Assembly (NCBI GenBank): GCA_001314655.1
Contig: LJSF01000009.1
Span: 1-64,000, forward strand
DNA: 64,000 nucleotides
Origin: Rhodobacteraceae bacterium HLUCCA08
Lineage (GTDB): Bacteria; Pseudomonadota; Alphaproteobacteria; Rhodobacterales; Rhodobacteraceae
Direction of reading: 5' to 3'
Positions 1 to 9,645 of the stretch are shown here, piece after piece. Each line of letters begins with the position of its first letter. Within the stretch, counting starts at the first letter, position 1. Under the pieces are notes generated by a model, which saw only the letters and a program-made list of their open reading frames with translations, did not search any database and was not told where the DNA came from. A program made the position numbers and the translations under genes.

Positions 1-186
1 CGAACCGCCACCTTCGACGACGGGGGTCGGGAAGTCGAAGTTTTCACCGAAGGCTTCGGCGACGATGGTGGCATAGGGCAGCACGGTCGAGGAACCGGCA
101 ATCTGCACGTTGTCGCGTGCGGCGGCCGAAGTGGCCGACACGGCGACGATCGCCAGGGTCGAGGCGGTCATTTTCGCAAAAGACAT
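1..186 (-). CDS. pstS: Phosphate ABC transporter substrate-binding protein PstS (partial, N-terminus only)
   Basis: Only the first 62 codons lie in the window; the gene continues beyond base 1. The product starts MSFAKMTAST and has a Sec signal peptide with an Ala-rich cleavage region (SAAARD). It then reads VQIAGSSTVLPYATIVAEAF, the classic PstS N-terminus in which the GSST stretch helps bind phosphate. In the family the protein captures inorganic phosphate in the periplasm and delivers it to PstCAB. The gene lies directly downstream of phoR on the same strand, with a PHO box in the gap, so phosphate starvation control is expected. AGGAG precedes the ATG (reverse strand, about 188-195). Confidence 0.93.
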   Translation of the reverse strand, partial: MSFAKMTASTLAIVAVSATSAAARDNVQIAGSSTVLPYATIVAEAFGENFDFPTPVVEGGGS

Positions 187-272
187 GAGATACTCCTGAT
201 TTGTCTGCGAGCGGTCGGCCATCCCCCCACGGGCGCCGACCTCTTCCGCTGGCTAGGCCTGACGGACCACGC

Positions 273-305
273 TTTTGTGACAGGTTTGTAAACCTTTTAT
301 GACAA
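273..305 (-). promoter_or_regulatory. PHO box (PhoB binding site) upstream of pstS
   Basis: Read on the minus strand, three consecutive 11-base units occur: TTGTCATAAAA (305-295), GGTTTACAAAC (294-284) and CTGTCACAAAA (283-273). The outer two match the PhoB half-site (C/T)TGTCAN4 closely; the middle one is degenerate. The site lies 87 bases upstream of the pstS start codon and just after the phoR stop, where a Pho-regulated promoter for the pst genes is expected. Binding is inferred from sequence only. Confidence 0.75.
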
Positions 306-329
306 CGGCCCGGGCGCGGCGATTCCGGA

Positions 330-1370
330 TCACTCGGCAGGCAGAAGCACGGCGAAGGTGCTGCCCTGTCCGGGCGTGCTGTCGATGCGCAGGCGGCCGC
401 GGTGGCGGCTGACGATATGTTTGACGATCGCCAGGCCCAGACCGGTGCCGCCGACCTGGCGCGACCGATGGGTGTCGATGCGATAGAACCGCTCGGTCAG
501 CCGGGCGATGTGATGCGCGGCGATCCCCTCGCCCCTGTCCGTGACCGACAAGGTCACTCCGTCGCATTGCAGGGCCGTCTCGCGCACCGGTCCGGTCAAG
601 GCCAGATCGACCGACCCGCCGGAACCGCCATATTTGATCGCATTCTCGACCAGGTTGCTCACCACCTGGTACAGTTGCCCGCTGTCGCCGGGGATCACCC
701 GCGGCGCATCGGGCAGTTCCAGACGCAGCTCCAGCCCCTGGTCGCGCGCCATCGGCCCCAGGACCGTCACCGCTTCGCGAATCACCTCCACCAGATCGAC
801 CGGCGCGGTCGGTCGCAGGCGTTCCTCGTCCTCGACCCGGCTCAGCGACAGCAGATCCTCGACCAGGCGGTGCATCCGGCCGGCCTCCTGCTCCATGATC
901 CCCAGGAACCGGTCGCGGGCGGCGGCATCCTCGCGCGCGGACCCGCGCAGGGTCTCGATGAAGCCAAGCAGCGCGGTCAGCGGCGTGCGCAGTTCGTGGC
1001 TGACATTGGCGACGAAATCGCGCCGCATCTGGCCGGCCTCCTCGACCGCCGAGCGATCGGCGAAGGCCACCAGGACGTGGTGCCCGGTGTCCAGGACGAT
1101 CCCGGCGACGGAGACGTCCCAGGCGGTGTCGCGATTGCCGTCCCTGCTGAGAAACCTCGTGTTTCTGCGCCCGCCATCGGCCAGCGTCGCCTCGATCGTG
1201 TCCAGCAGGGCCGGCTGGCGCAAGGCGGTGACATAATGCCAGCCGGTGATGTCGGTGCCGAACAATTGCTCGGCCCGGCCGTTGCGCGCCACGATCCGCT
1301 CGTCCGGTCCGACCAGCAGGACCGGGTCGGGCAAGGCGGTCACGACCTGAGAGACATCCGAAATCGGCAT
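330..1370 (-). CDS. phoR: Phosphate regulon sensor histidine kinase PhoR
   Basis: A 346-residue histidine kinase. An N-terminal PAS-like region (about 1-105) is followed by a HisKA dimerisation domain with the phosphoacceptor His125 in SHELRTPL. The HATPase domain has an N box (NLVENAIKYG), a G1 box (DRGEGI) and a G2 box (GGTGLGLAIVKH). The family autophosphorylates and passes phosphate to PhoB when phosphate is scarce. Identity as PhoR rather than a generic kinase rests on the PAS-HisKA-HATPase layout and on pstS next door. No transmembrane helix is visible, unlike enteric PhoR, so signalling is presumably cytoplasmic, through the Pst/PhoU complex. Confidence 0.88.
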   Translation of the reverse strand: MPISDVSQVVTALPDPVLLVGPDERIVARNGRAEQLFGTDITGWHYVTALRQPALLDTIEATLADGGRRNTRFLSRDGNRDTAWDVSVAGIVLDTGHHVLVAFADRSAVEEAGQMRRDFVANVSHELRTPLTALLGFIETLRGSAREDAAARDRFLGIMEQEAGRMHRLVEDLLSLSRVEDEERLRPTAPVDLVEVIREAVTVLGPMARDQGLELRLELPDAPRVIPGDSGQLYQVVSNLVENAIKYGGSGGSVDLALTGPVRETALQCDGVTLSVTDRGEGIAAHHIARLTERFYRIDTHRSRQVGGTGLGLAIVKHIVSRHRGRLRIDSTPGQGSTFAVLLPAE

Positions 1371-1561
1371 GGCGCAAGTAGGCCACTTGCGGTCAAAAGG
1401 ACAAGCCTCGAGCTTTATTCGCGACGAAGACTTATTTTAGGTTGAATGCACAACCCATAATTGCACAATCAGACGATGTCCCGTTTGGGTGATACGAATG
1501 CCAGGATTTTGGGGATGCCGGACGGTCAGGACGACAGGACGCGATCCGGTGCGAATGGTTG

Positions 1562-1942
1562 ATGCTTCGAGAGGGGTGCGGAGTGCCGGTTCCTGATGAC
1601 CCTCAGGGTGGCTCGGCTGCCCCGATCCTCGTGGTCGGTTGCGCGGCCGCCTGGAAGACCCGGAACACGGTCATGCCCGACATCCCGGGGTTTCACTTCT
1701 CAGGGTTCGAAGACCTCGACGCGGAGTTGTTGCACCGAATCGAACCGAACGTGATCCTGTCGGCGCTGGCGAACCGTGATTTCGACGTGCTCGACATCGC
1801 GCTGCGGCTGGCCGAACTGGGCTATCGCGGCCCCTATCGGGCCCTGGTGCGCGCCCTGCCCGATCCCCGCGTCGTCGTGCAGGAGGTGCGCGCGGTCGCG
1901 CCGTTCATCAATTTCGACGTGCTCTTGTGCCCGCCGCGCTGA
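1562..1942 (+). CDS. Small conserved-looking protein of unknown function
   Basis: An ORF of about 126 residues with good Rhodobacterales codon bias, convergent with the carbonic-anhydrase gene. I do not recognise the family. Its C-terminal two thirds (RIEPNVILSALANRDFDVLD, then LRLAELGYRGPYRALVRALP) resemble the alpha/beta rhythm of a receiver domain: a buried strand, then a helix ending in GY.GPYRALV. The usual phospho-acceptor Asp is not obvious. The start is uncertain. ATG at 1562 has no good Shine-Dalgarno, whereas GTG at 1583 is preceded by GAGAGGGG and would give 119 residues. Function unknown. Confidence 0.6.
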   Translation: MLREGCGVPVPDDPQGGSAAPILVVGCAAAWKTRNTVMPDIPGFHFSGFEDLDAELLHRIEPNVILSALANRDFDVLDIALRLAELGYRGPYRALVRALPDPRVVVQEVRAVAPFINFDVLLCPPR

Positions 1943-1945
1943 GGC

Positions 1946-2467
1946 TCACAGCGCCCGCAGCCCGGCCCGATAGCGGGCCGCGTTCTGCCGGTAATGCCGG
2001 GCCGAGGCCGCCAGCCCGGCGATCGCCCCCGCCTCCAGTTGCCGCACCACCCGCCCCGGTGCGCCCATCACCAGAGACCCGTCCGGGATTTCCTTGCCCT
2101 CGGTCACCAGGGCGCCGGCGCCGATCAGGCAATCGCGCCCGATCACCGCGCCGTTCAGGACCGTGGCGCCCATGCCGATCAGCGAATTGTCCCCGATCGT
2201 GCAGCCATGCAGCATCGCCTTGTGGCCGATCGTGCAATCCGCGCCGATCACCAGCGGAAAGCCGATGTCGGTGTGCAGCACGCAGTTTTCCTGCACATTG
2301 CTGCCCGCGCCGATGGTGATGCGTTCATTGTCGCCGCGGATCGTGGTGCCGAACCAGACCGAGGCCGCCTCCAGCACCGTGACCTTGCCGATCAGGTGAC
2401 AGCCCGGGGCGATCCAGGCATCCTGCGCGATCTCGGGCGCGATCCCGTCCAGGGCATAAAGCGTCAT
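1946..2467 (-). CDS. Gamma-class carbonic anhydrase-like hexapeptide protein
   Basis: 173 residues of left-handed beta-helix hexapeptide repeats ([LIV]G-x4 pattern throughout, for example [20 protein letters not shown]). Three histidines, at about 65, 82 and 87, match the zinc or iron ligands of the gamma-carbonic-anhydrase (YrdA/PaaY) family, which acts as a trimer. CO2 hydration is possible, but many members are uncharacterised or act on thioesters. The ATG overlaps the gmk stop region by four bases, so it is cotranslated as the last gene of a yicC-gmk run. Confidence 0.88.
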   Translation of the reverse strand: MTLYALDGIAPEIAQDAWIAPGCHLIGKVTVLEAASVWFGTTIRGDNERITIGAGSNVQENCVLHTDIGFPLVIGADCTIGHKAMLHGCTIGDNSLIGMGATVLNGAVIGRDCLIGAGALVTEGKEIPDGSLVMGAPGRVVRQLEAGAIAGLAASARHYRQNAARYRAGLRAL

Positions 2468-3102
2468 CGGCTGTCCTCGTATTCCGATTGCAGACGGCGG
2501 ACATGGTCGACCAGGTCGGGCTGCTGGTCGCGGCGCAGCCGTTCGGCGCTGACGATGGTGCGCAGCCGGTCCTCGGTCGCCTCCAGGTCGTCGTTGATCA
2601 GCACGTAATCATAGGCGTCCCAGTGGGAGATCTCGTCCCAGGATTTCTGCATCCGCTTGGCGATGGTGTCGGGGGCGTCCTGGCCCCGGCCGATCAGCCG
2701 CGCCCGCAGCGCCGCGATCGAGGGCGGCAGCAGGAAGATCGACAGCACGTTGTCCTTCAGCCGCGAATTGCGGATCTGCTGGGCGCCCTGCCAGTCGATG
2801 TCGAACAGCACGTCGCAGCCCGCCTCGATCGCCGCGCGCACCGGGGCCAGGGGCGAGCCGTAGAAATTTCCGAAGACATGGGCATGTTCCAGCATCTCGC
2901 CCTCGGCGACCATGCGGCGAAAGTCGCTTTCCGTGCGGAAATGGTAATCCTGCCCGTCGACTTCGCCCGGCCGCGGCGCCCGCGTCGTGGCCGACACCGA
3001 AAACCGGATCGTCGCGTCCCAGTCGCGCAATTTCCGGCTGAGCGTCGATTTGCCGGCGCCCGAGGGCGAGGACAGGATGATGAGAAGGCCACGCCGCGCC
3101 AT
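2464..3102 (-). CDS. gmk: Guanylate kinase
   Basis: 212 residues. The P-loop [10 protein letters not shown] sits at about residues 11-20, followed by the GMP-binding stretch [17 protein letters not shown] and the lid and core motifs [11 protein letters not shown] and LINDDLEAT. The enzyme phosphorylates GMP to GDP with ATP in purine nucleotide synthesis. Length is normal for the family. A GGAG lies seven bases upstream of the ATG. The gene starts three bases after the yicC stop and overlaps the carbonic anhydrase gene by four bases, so the three form an operon. Confidence 0.97.
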   Translation of the reverse strand: MARRGLLIILSSPSGAGKSTLSRKLRDWDATIRFSVSATTRAPRPGEVDGQDYHFRTESDFRRMVAEGEMLEHAHVFGNFYGSPLAPVRAAIEAGCDVLFDIDWQGAQQIRNSRLKDNVLSIFLLPPSIAALRARLIGRGQDAPDTIAKRMQKSWDEISHWDAYDYVLINDDLEATEDRLRTIVSAERLRRDQQPDLVDHVRRLQSEYEDSR

Positions 3103-3105
3103 CGC

Positions 3106-3993
3106 TCACTCCAGGTTCTGGATCTGTTCGCGCATCTGATCGATCACCGCCTTGAGGTCAAGGCCAAGGGCGGTCAGCGGGCCGTTCTGCGCCTTGGAAC
3201 ACAGGGTGTTGGCCTCGCGGTTGAATTCCTGCGACAGGAAATCCAGCTTGCGCCCCACCGCGCCGCCCTGCCCCAGCAGATCGCGCGCCGCGGCGACATG
3301 CCCGCGCAGGCGGTCGATTTCCTCGGTCACGTCCTGCTTGACCGCCAGCACCGCCAGTTCCTGCGCCACGCGCGCCTCGTCCAGCTCGGCCGCGTCCAGA
3401 ATCGCGCGCATCGCGTCGCGCATCCGCGCGGCCAGGTCCGGGGCGCGGGCCTGTGCCGCCGCCTCGGCCTCGGTCGTCAGGACCTCGATCCGGTCCAGCT
3501 GGCCTTCGATCACGCGCTGCAGCGCCGCACCCTCGGTCGCGCGCATGGCGACGAAATCCGACAGCGCATCGTCCAGGCCGGTCAGCAGGGCGTCGCGCAG
3601 GGTGTCGGTGTCGTCCTCGGCGGCCTCGGCAGCCAGAACGCCTTTCTGCGCCAGGATGTCGGTGGCGGTGCTTTGGGCCAGGACCAGCCCGCCCGCGGCG
3701 GCGCGGGTCTCGACCGCGCGCAGGGCGACCAGGACCCGGTCCAGCTGTGCGGTGTCCAGCGCCAGGGCGGCCTCGCCCGCCTCGCGCTGCAGCCGCAGCC
3801 CGGCGGTGACCGAGCCACGGGTGACATGGGCGGCGATGGCGGCGCGGGCGCCGGCCTCCAGCCCTTCGATCCCGTCGGGCAGGCGCAGGCGGATATCGGC
3901 GCCGCGGCCATTGACGGCGCGCAATTCCCAGGCCCAGCCGGTGGGGCCGGTGCGCCCGCTGGCCGATGCGAAGGCGGTCATGGATCGGATCAT
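3106..3993 (-). CDS. yicC: YicC family endoribonuclease-like protein
   Basis: 295 residues. The N-terminus MIRSMTAFASASG and the following VNGRGADIRLRLPD are hallmark YicC sequences. The C-terminus has the conserved KLDFLSQEFNREANTL block and ends MREQIQNLE. YicC proteins are stress-associated and, in the established literature on the family, act as endoribonucleases; they commonly sit next to gmk as here. The start at 3993 was chosen because it gives the family N-terminus and is preceded by GGGAGG; an ORF extension of 10 codons upstream is rejected. Confidence 0.93.
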   Translation of the reverse strand: MIRSMTAFASASGRTGPTGWAWELRAVNGRGADIRLRLPDGIEGLEAGARAAIAAHVTRGSVTAGLRLQREAGEAALALDTAQLDRVLVALRAVETRAAAGGLVLAQSTATDILAQKGVLAAEAAEDDTDTLRDALLTGLDDALSDFVAMRATEGAALQRVIEGQLDRIEVLTTEAEAAAQARAPDLAARMRDAMRAILDAAELDEARVAQELAVLAVKQDVTEEIDRLRGHVAAARDLLGQGGAVGRKLDFLSQEFNREANTLCSKAQNGPLTALGLDLKAVIDQMREQIQNLE

Positions 3994-4069
3994 CGCGCGG
4001 CCTCCCTGCCCCGTCTGCCTCACCGGGCTTACGGGAAAACCGCCCCGCCGGGCAAGCCGGGCCCGGACG

Positions 4070-4084
4070 TTAACCAGCCGTTAC
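4070..4084 (+). promoter_or_regulatory. Possible CtrA-type site upstream of the PAS gene
   Basis: TTAA, then seven bases (CCAGCCG), then TTAC. The full CtrA consensus is TTAA-N7-TTAA, so there is one mismatch. TTAA words are rare in this GC-rich sequence. The position, about 100 bases before the PAS gene start and between divergent genes, is plausible for regulation. Low confidence without genome-wide comparison. Confidence 0.3.
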
Positions 4085-4176
4085 GGAAGTGCGGGCGTTT
4101 TCCCGACAAATATGCGACAAAATTGTGGCACTGGATGGGCACGGGTGGGGGCACCCGATGTTGGGAGAGCAAGACG

Positions 4177-4803
4177 ATGTGGTTCGACGGAGAGGACAGC
4201 AAGAGCGGCGCGGGAACGCATGAGCCGCTGATCACCGATCCGATGGCGACCGTGACGTTGCAGCAGGTCTGGGAAGACATGCCGCGGGTCAACGGCCTGC
4301 CGCTGCGGGCGGACCTTGATCCGCTGGCCCTGGGGCCGTTGATCCAGGATTGCTTCATCGCCACCCGGATCGCGCCCGGCATGGCCCGGCTGCGGGTCGC
4401 CGGCCGCAACCTGGGCCGCTACACGGGCACCGAAGCACGCGGGCTGCCGTTGTCGGTGCTGTTCGACAATGCCGACCGGGCCGAGCTGATGCGCTGCCTC
4501 GAGATGTGTTTCGCCGAACCCGCCCTGCTGGACCTGCCGGTCGAAGCCGCGACGGGCCTGGGCAAGCCGCCGCTGGGCGGGCGGCTGATGCTGCTGCCGA
4601 TGCGCGACGGGATGGGCCATGTCACCAAGGCGCTGGGCGGGCTCTTCGTGTCGGGCCGGGTCGGGCGCGGGGTGCGCCGGTTCCGCTTCGATGCCGCCCT
4701 GCCCAAGCGCAAGCTGCCGATCTCGGCCGCGGCGGCGGCGGCGGAAAGCCGGCGCACCGGCGGGCGTCCGGCGCTGCGGCTGGTGGTGAACAACGACACG
4801 TGA
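4177..4803 (+). CDS. PAS domain-containing protein (PAS_5-like)
   Basis: 208 residues. The region from about 25 to 165 (a TLQQVWEDMPRVNGLPLRAD opening, then IAPGMARLRVAGRNLGRYTG and LPMRDGMGHVTKALGGLF) has the layout of the alphaproteobacterial PAS_5 family of stand-alone PAS sensors. The C-terminus is basic with an Ala run (about 187-193). No output domain is present, so the partner is unknown. ATG at 4177 is preceded by GGGAGAG; a possible ATG at 4134 is rejected for lack of one. The gene is divergent from yicC, and the gap carries a CtrA-like motif at 4070-4084. Confidence 0.8.
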   Translation: MWFDGEDSKSGAGTHEPLITDPMATVTLQQVWEDMPRVNGLPLRADLDPLALGPLIQDCFIATRIAPGMARLRVAGRNLGRYTGTEARGLPLSVLFDNADRAELMRCLEMCFAEPALLDLPVEAATGLGKPPLGGRLMLLPMRDGMGHVTKALGGLFVSGRVGRGVRRFRFDAALPKRKLPISAAAAAAESRRTGGRPALRLVVNNDT

Positions 4804-4915
4804 GCCAGGCCACCGGATTGGCAGGACCTTGGGCGGACAGAACGCCACCCCTGATCCATCGCATGAATAACCGCAGGCAAGAGACTGATTTCAATATAAC
4901 TTTTCAGAACGAAAC

Positions 4916-4938
4916 GGGGCGCCCAACCGGGCGCCCCA
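4916..4938 (-). terminator. Rho-independent-type hairpin after the DAHP synthase gene
   Basis: A perfect nine-base inverted repeat (GGGGCGCCC / GGGCGCCCC) with a four-base loop, 28 bases beyond the DAHP synthase stop. On the minus strand it is followed by GTTTCGTT, a modest U-rich tail. It may also serve the convergent PAS gene that ends at 4803. Confidence 0.7.
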
Positions 4939-4965
4939 CTTTCGTTTCCGCAGATCCGCGGCGTG

Positions 4966-6336
4966 TCAGGCGCTGGCGACATCCCGCATCCGGTCGCGCC
5001 GTGCGGTCAGTTCCTCGGCCACCAGGAAGGCCAGTTCCAGCGACTGGCTGGCATTCAGACGCGGATCGCAGGCGGTGTGATAGCGGCTCGACAGATCCTC
5101 GTCGGTGACCGCGCGCACCCCGCCGGTGCATTCGGTCACGTCCGAGCCGGTCATCTCGAAATGCACCCCGCCGGGGATCGAGCCTTCGGCATTGTGCACG
5201 GCAAAGAATTCCTGCACCTCGCGCAGCACACTGTCGAACGGTCGGGTCTTGTAGCCGGTGGCCGACTTGATCGTGTTGCCATGCATCGGGTCGCAGGACC
5301 AGACGACGTTGGCGCCCTCTTCGGTCGCGGCGCGGATCAGCCGCGGCAGGTGTTCGGCCACGGTGCCGGCGCCGAACCGCGCGATCAGGGTCAGCCGGCC
5401 CGGCTCGTTGTCCGGGTTCAGCGCCGCCATCAGCGCCTTGAGGTGGCCGGTGGTCATGCTGGGGCCGCATTTCAGCCCGATCGGGTTCTGCACGCCGCGG
5501 GCGAACTCCACATGGGCGCCGTCGGGCTGCCGGGTCCGGTCGCCGATCCACAGCATGTGCCCCGACCCCGCCAGCCATTTGCCCGAGGTCGAATCCAGCC
5601 GCGTCAGCGCCTCTTCGTATTCCAGCAGCAGCGCCTCGTGGCTGGTGTAGAAATCCACCGTCGCCAGTTCATGGTTGCTTTCGCCGTTCAGCCCGGCCGC
5701 GTTCATGAAGTCGATCGCGTCCGAAATCCGGTTGGCCATGTCGCGATAGCGTTCGGCATCCTCGGCATCGGTGAACCCCAGGGTCCATTGATGCACCCGG
5801 TGGATATCGGCGAAACCGCCGGTCGAGAAGGCGCGCAGCAGGTTCAGCGTCGCCGCCGCCTGGGTATAGCCCTGCAGCATCCGCGCCGGATCGGGAACGC
5901 GCGCCGCTTCGGTGAACTCGAACCCGTTGACGATGTCGCCGCGATAGCTGGGCAGTTCGACCCCGTTCGCGGTTTCGGTCGGGGCGCTGCGCGGCTTGGC
6001 GAATTGCCCGGCCATGCGGCCGACCTTCACCACCGGCACCTTGGCGCCATAGGTCAGCACCATCGCCATCTGCAGCATCACCTTGAAGGTGTCGCGGATA
6101 TGATCGGCGCGGAAATCCTTGAAGCTTTCGGCGCAATCTCCGCCCTGCAGCAGGAACGCCGCGCCCCGGCTGACATCGGCCAGCTGCGCCTTGAGCCGCC
6201 GCGCCTCTCCGGCGAAGACCAGGGGCGGATAGGTGGCCAGCTGCGCCTCGACCGCCGCCAGCGCGGCCGCGTCGGTATAATCGGGCATCTGCACCCGGGG
6301 TTTCCTGCGCCAGTCGGTCTTCTTCCAGTCCGTCAT
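4966..6336 (-). CDS. Class II 3-deoxy-7-phosphoheptulonate (DAHP) synthase
   Basis: 456 residues, the usual class II length. Family motifs are clear: [12 protein letters not shown] near residue 65, [15 protein letters not shown] near 110, LKCGPSMT and IARFGAGTV in the second half, and RCPDPMHGNT-like [13 protein letters not shown]. It condenses phosphoenolpyruvate with erythrose 4-phosphate, the first step of the shikimate pathway. The start [13 protein letters not shown] is typical of alphaproteobacterial members. A much longer reading frame continues upstream through the opposite-strand Liv operon and is a shadow. Monocistronic; ends at the hairpin 4916-4938. Naming varies (aroF, aroG), so no symbol is given. 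Confidence 0.95.
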   Translation of the reverse strand: MTDWKKTDWRRKPRVQMPDYTDAAALAAVEAQLATYPPLVFAGEARRLKAQLADVSRGAAFLLQGGDCAESFKDFRADHIRDTFKVMLQMAMVLTYGAKVPVVKVGRMAGQFAKPRSAPTETANGVELPSYRGDIVNGFEFTEAARVPDPARMLQGYTQAAATLNLLRAFSTGGFADIHRVHQWTLGFTDAEDAERYRDMANRISDAIDFMNAAGLNGESNHELATVDFYTSHEALLLEYEEALTRLDSTSGKWLAGSGHMLWIGDRTRQPDGAHVEFARGVQNPIGLKCGPSMTTGHLKALMAALNPDNEPGRLTLIARFGAGTVAEHLPRLIRAATEEGANVVWSCDPMHGNTIKSATGYKTRPFDSVLREVQEFFAVHNAEGSIPGGVHFEMTGSDVTECTGGVRAVTDEDLSSRYHTACDPRLNASQSLELAFLVAEELTARRDRMRDVASA

Positions 6337-6492
6337 GGTCTTTTCCTTGCAGCTAGGCGTGGCGGGAGGGTTGGACCCGGGCCTTATAGCGACGGCGGCG
6401 CCCCGGTCCAATGGCAAATTTCCCCCGCCGCCCCATTGAACGGGCCGCGCAAAAGTGCTTTGGCTCTGTGATCCTGCGGCTACGGAGCGGTC

Positions 6493-7515
6493 ATGACCTC
6501 GACCCCCACCTACCCCCACCCTAGGGCCGATGAAACCCGGCCCCGGCGCTTCGTCTTCGTCCTTCTGGGGGATTTCACCCTGATGTCCTTCGCCAGCGCG
6601 ATCGAGGCGCTGCGGCTGGCCAACCGGATGTCGGGCAAGACGCTGTATACCTGGCACATCGTCGGCGAGGCTTTCGAGGACGCGGGCGAGGTGTCCTGTT
6701 CCGCGGGCACCCGGTTCCGGCTGGAAGGCGGGCTGGACGAGCTGAGCCACGAGGACACGCTGCTGATCTGCGGCGGGGTCGACGTGCAGAAACAGGCCGG
6801 CAAGAAGCTGATCGGCTGGCTGCGGCGCGAGGCCCGGCGCGGCGTGCGCATCGGCGGGTTGTGCACCGCCTCCTGGGTGCTGGCCAAGGCCGGGCTGCTG
6901 GACGGCCGGCGGGCCACGATCCACTGGGAAAACCAGGACAGTTTCGAAGAGGATTTCCCCGAGGTCGAGCTGACCAAGTCGGTCTTCGTGACCGATGGCA
7001 ACCGGTTGTCGACCGCCGGGGGCACCGCCTCGATCGACCTGATGCTGTCGCTGATCGCCAGCCAGCACGGGCCCGACCTGGCCAATGCGGTGGCCGACCA
7101 GATGATCTATTCCTCGATCCGGTCGGACCAGGACACGCTGCGCCTGTCGACCCCGGCCCGGATCGGCGTGCGCCATCCCAAGCTGAGCCTGGTCATCAAG
7201 AAGATGGAAGCCAATATCGAGGACCCGATCAGCCCCGCCCTGCTGGCCTCCGAGGTCGGCATGTCGACCCGCCAGCTGGAACGGCTGTTCCGCCGCTACA
7301 TGAACCGCAGCCCCAAGCGCTATTACATGGAACTGCGTCTGCAGAAGGCCCGCAACCTGCTGATGCAGACCGACATGAGCGTGATCAACGTGGCGCTGGC
7401 CTGCGGTTTCACCTCGCCGTCGCATTTTTCCAAATGCTACCGGGCGCAATACCAGACGACACCCTACCGGGAACGCGGCGTCAGACAGGCCGATGCGCCG
7501 GCCGACGAGGCGTGA
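6493..7515 (+). CDS. GlxA-family transcriptional regulator (DJ-1/PfpI domain plus AraC-type HTH)
   Basis: 340 residues. The N-terminal half is a DJ-1/PfpI-like amidotransferase fold with the nucleophile-elbow sequence [15 protein letters not shown]. The C-terminal 100 residues form an AraC/XylS double helix-turn-helix ([20 protein letters not shown] and [20 protein letters not shown]). Related regulators (GlxA, GbdR, ArgR of pseudomonads) control uptake or catabolism of amino acids and betaines. It lies 78 bases upstream of and codirectional with the Liv-type ABC operon, so it may regulate that transporter; this is inference from position. Divergent from the DAHP synthase gene. Confidence 0.9.
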   Translation: MTSTPTYPHPRADETRPRRFVFVLLGDFTLMSFASAIEALRLANRMSGKTLYTWHIVGEAFEDAGEVSCSAGTRFRLEGGLDELSHEDTLLICGGVDVQKQAGKKLIGWLRREARRGVRIGGLCTASWVLAKAGLLDGRRATIHWENQDSFEEDFPEVELTKSVFVTDGNRLSTAGGTASIDLMLSLIASQHGPDLANAVADQMIYSSIRSDQDTLRLSTPARIGVRHPKLSLVIKKMEANIEDPISPALLASEVGMSTRQLERLFRRYMNRSPKRYYMELRLQKARNLLMQTDMSVINVALACGFTSPSHFSKCYRAQYQTTPYRERGVRQADAPADEA

Positions 7516-7593
7516 ACGACCTTTCCTTTTCCGCCGCGGCTGCCTAGTCTGGCGCCCGGACAAATGCACGAAAACGTCCACTAGGGAGATAGG

Positions 7594-8793
7594 ATGATGA
7601 AGAAACTGATGCTGGCCACCGCCGCTTGCGCGCTTGCCGCCGGCGGCGCCTGGGCCGAGGCTCATGGCGATGCCGTCAAGCTGGGCGTCGTGTTCGGGTT
7701 CACCGGCCCGATCGAAAGCCTGACCCCGGCGATGGCCGCCGGCGCCGAGATGGCGATGACCGAGGTCACCGAAAGCGGCCTGCTGCTGGGCGGCATGGGC
7801 GTCGAGTCGGTGCGCGCCGACAGCACCTGCCTGGATGCCGGTGTCGCCGTGTCGGCCGCCGAACGGCTGATCACCTCGGACGGGATCGACGGCATGGTCG
7901 GCCCGGATTGCACCCCGGTCACCACCGCCGTGGTCTACAACGTCGCCGTGCCCAACGGCATGGTGTCGATCTCGCCCTCGGCGACCTCTCCGGCGCTGGC
8001 GAGCGAGGATGACAACGGTCTGTTCTTCCGCACCGCGCCCTCGGATGCCCGCCAGGGCGAGGTTCTGGCCGAGGCGCTGGTCGAAAAGGGCGTGGGCTCG
8101 GTCGCGGTGACCTATACCAACAACGATTACGGCAAGGGCTTTGCCGATGCCTTCCAGGGCGCGTTCGAAGGCTTGGGCGGCACCGTCACCCTGTCGGCCC
8201 CGCACGAGGACGGCAAGGGCGATTATTCGGCCGAGGTCGGCGCGCTGGCCGCCGCCGGCGGCGAGGCGCTGGTCGTGCTGGGCTATGTCGACGAAGGCGG
8301 CGCCGGCATCATCCGCGGCGCGCTCGACACCGCGGCCTTCGACATGTTCGGCTTCGGCGACGGCATGGTCGGCGATGCGCTGACCGAGAATTTCGGCGCC
8401 GATATCGACGGCTCGATCGGCACCGCCCCGGGCGGCGAAAGCGAAGGCGCCGATGTGTTCCAGGCGATGGCGACCGAGGCCGGGATCGACGGCACCAGCG
8501 TCTATGCCGGCGAAAGCTATGACGCCGCCGCGCTGATCCTGCTGGCGATGCAGGCCGCCGGGTCGACCGCGCCGGCCGATTACGTCGCCCATATCGAATC
8601 CGTGGCCAATGCCCCGGGCGAGCCGATCCTGCCCGGCGAACTGGCCAAGGCGCTGCAGATCCTCGCCGATGGCGGCGAGATCGACTATGTCGGCGCCTCG
8701 GCGGTCGAGATGGTCGGCACCGGCGAAGCGGCGGGATCCTATGTGGAATACCTGATCGAGGGCGGTGCCCTGACGGTCTCCAGATACTGGTAG
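7594..8793 (+). CDS. Liv-type ABC transporter substrate-binding protein
   Basis: 399 residues with a Sec signal peptide ([21 protein letters not shown]) and a type I periplasmic binding-protein fold of the Leu/Ile/Val-binding family: [20 protein letters not shown] at the start, [15 protein letters not shown], then [15 protein letters not shown] at the domain hinge. The mature protein is very acidic. It should capture a small polar ligand, perhaps an amino acid or amide; specificity cannot be read from sequence. AGGGAGATAGG precedes the two adjacent ATG codons; the second, at 7597, is an equally good start. First gene of the transporter operon. Confidence 0.9.
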   Translation: MMKKLMLATAACALAAGGAWAEAHGDAVKLGVVFGFTGPIESLTPAMAAGAEMAMTEVTESGLLLGGMGVESVRADSTCLDAGVAVSAAERLITSDGIDGMVGPDCTPVTTAVVYNVAVPNGMVSISPSATSPALASEDDNGLFFRTAPSDARQGEVLAEALVEKGVGSVAVTYTNNDYGKGFADAFQGAFEGLGGTVTLSAPHEDGKGDYSAEVGALAAAGGEALVVLGYVDEGGAGIIRGALDTAAFDMFGFGDGMVGDALTENFGADIDGSIGTAPGGESEGADVFQAMATEAGIDGTSVYAGESYDAAALILLAMQAAGSTAPADYVAHIESVANAPGEPILPGELAKALQILADGGEIDYVGASAVEMVGTGEAAGSYVEYLIEGGALTVSRYW

Positions 8794-8862
8794 GCCCGCA
8801 ACGGGCGGATCGGCGGCGCGGGGGGCCTGCCCCTCGCGCCGTCCGCGCATCGGAGAAACGCG

Positions 8863-9645
8863 ATGATCGAGGTCAGCGGCCTGGTCAAGACCTTCGGCGG
8901 GTTCCGCGCCGTCGACGGGGCCAGCCTGTCGATCGCCGAGGGCTCCATCACCGGGCTGATCGGCCCCAACGGCGCCGGAAAGACCACTCTTTTCAACGTG
9001 ATCGCCGGCGTTCTTCAACCCGATGGCGGGCGCGTCACCATGGCCGGCGACGACATCACCGGCCTGCCGCCGCATGCATTGTTTCACAAGGGCCTGCTGC
9101 GGACCTTCCAGATCGCCCATGAATTCGCCTCGATGTCCGTGCGCGAGAACCTGATGATGGTGCCGGCCGGCCAGTCCGGCGAGCGGCTTTGGAACACCTG
9201 GTTCGGCCGCAAGCGCATCGCCGACGAGGAACGCGCCCTGGCCGCGAAGGCCGACGCGGTGCTGGACTTCCTGACCATCGACCACCTGGCCGGGGAACGG
9301 GCCGGCAACCTGTCCGGCGGGCAGAAGAAACTGCTCGAACTGGGGCGCACGATGATGGTCGATGCCCGGATCGTGTTCCTCGACGAGGTCGGCGCCGGGG
9401 TCAACCGCACCCTGCTTTACACGATTTCCGACACGATCAAGCGGCTCAACCAGGAGCGCGGCTATACTTTCGTGGTGATCGAGCACGACATGGAGTTCAT
9501 CGGCCGCATCTGCGATCCGGTGATCTGCATGGCCGAGGGCAAGGTCCTGGCCGAGGGCACGCTGGATCAGATCAAGGCCAACGAGGCGGTGATCGAGGCC
9601 TATCTGGGCACCGGGCTGAAGAACCGCGCGAAGGTGGGCGCATGA
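8863..9645 (+). CDS. Liv-type ABC transporter ATP-binding protein (LivG-like)
   Basis: 260 residues. Walker A is GPNGAGKTT (about 37-45), followed by the LivG-specific [10 protein letters not shown]-loop region, the signature [14 protein letters not shown], Walker [12 protein letters not shown] and the switch His in VIEHDMEFI. It powers import through the two downstream permeases. One oddity: Walker B is followed by Val-Gly instead of the usual Pro in LDEP. The last four bases overlap the start of the next ATPase gene (ATGA), indicating translational coupling. Confidence 0.94.
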   Translation: MIEVSGLVKTFGGFRAVDGASLSIAEGSITGLIGPNGAGKTTLFNVIAGVLQPDGGRVTMAGDDITGLPPHALFHKGLLRTFQIAHEFASMSVRENLMMVPAGQSGERLWNTWFGRKRIADEERALAAKADAVLDFLTIDHLAGERAGNLSGGQKKLLELGRTMMVDARIVFLDEVGAGVNRTLLYTISDTIKRLNQERGYTFVVIEHDMEFIGRICDPVICMAEGKVLAEGTLDQIKANEAVIEAYLGTGLKNRAKVGA

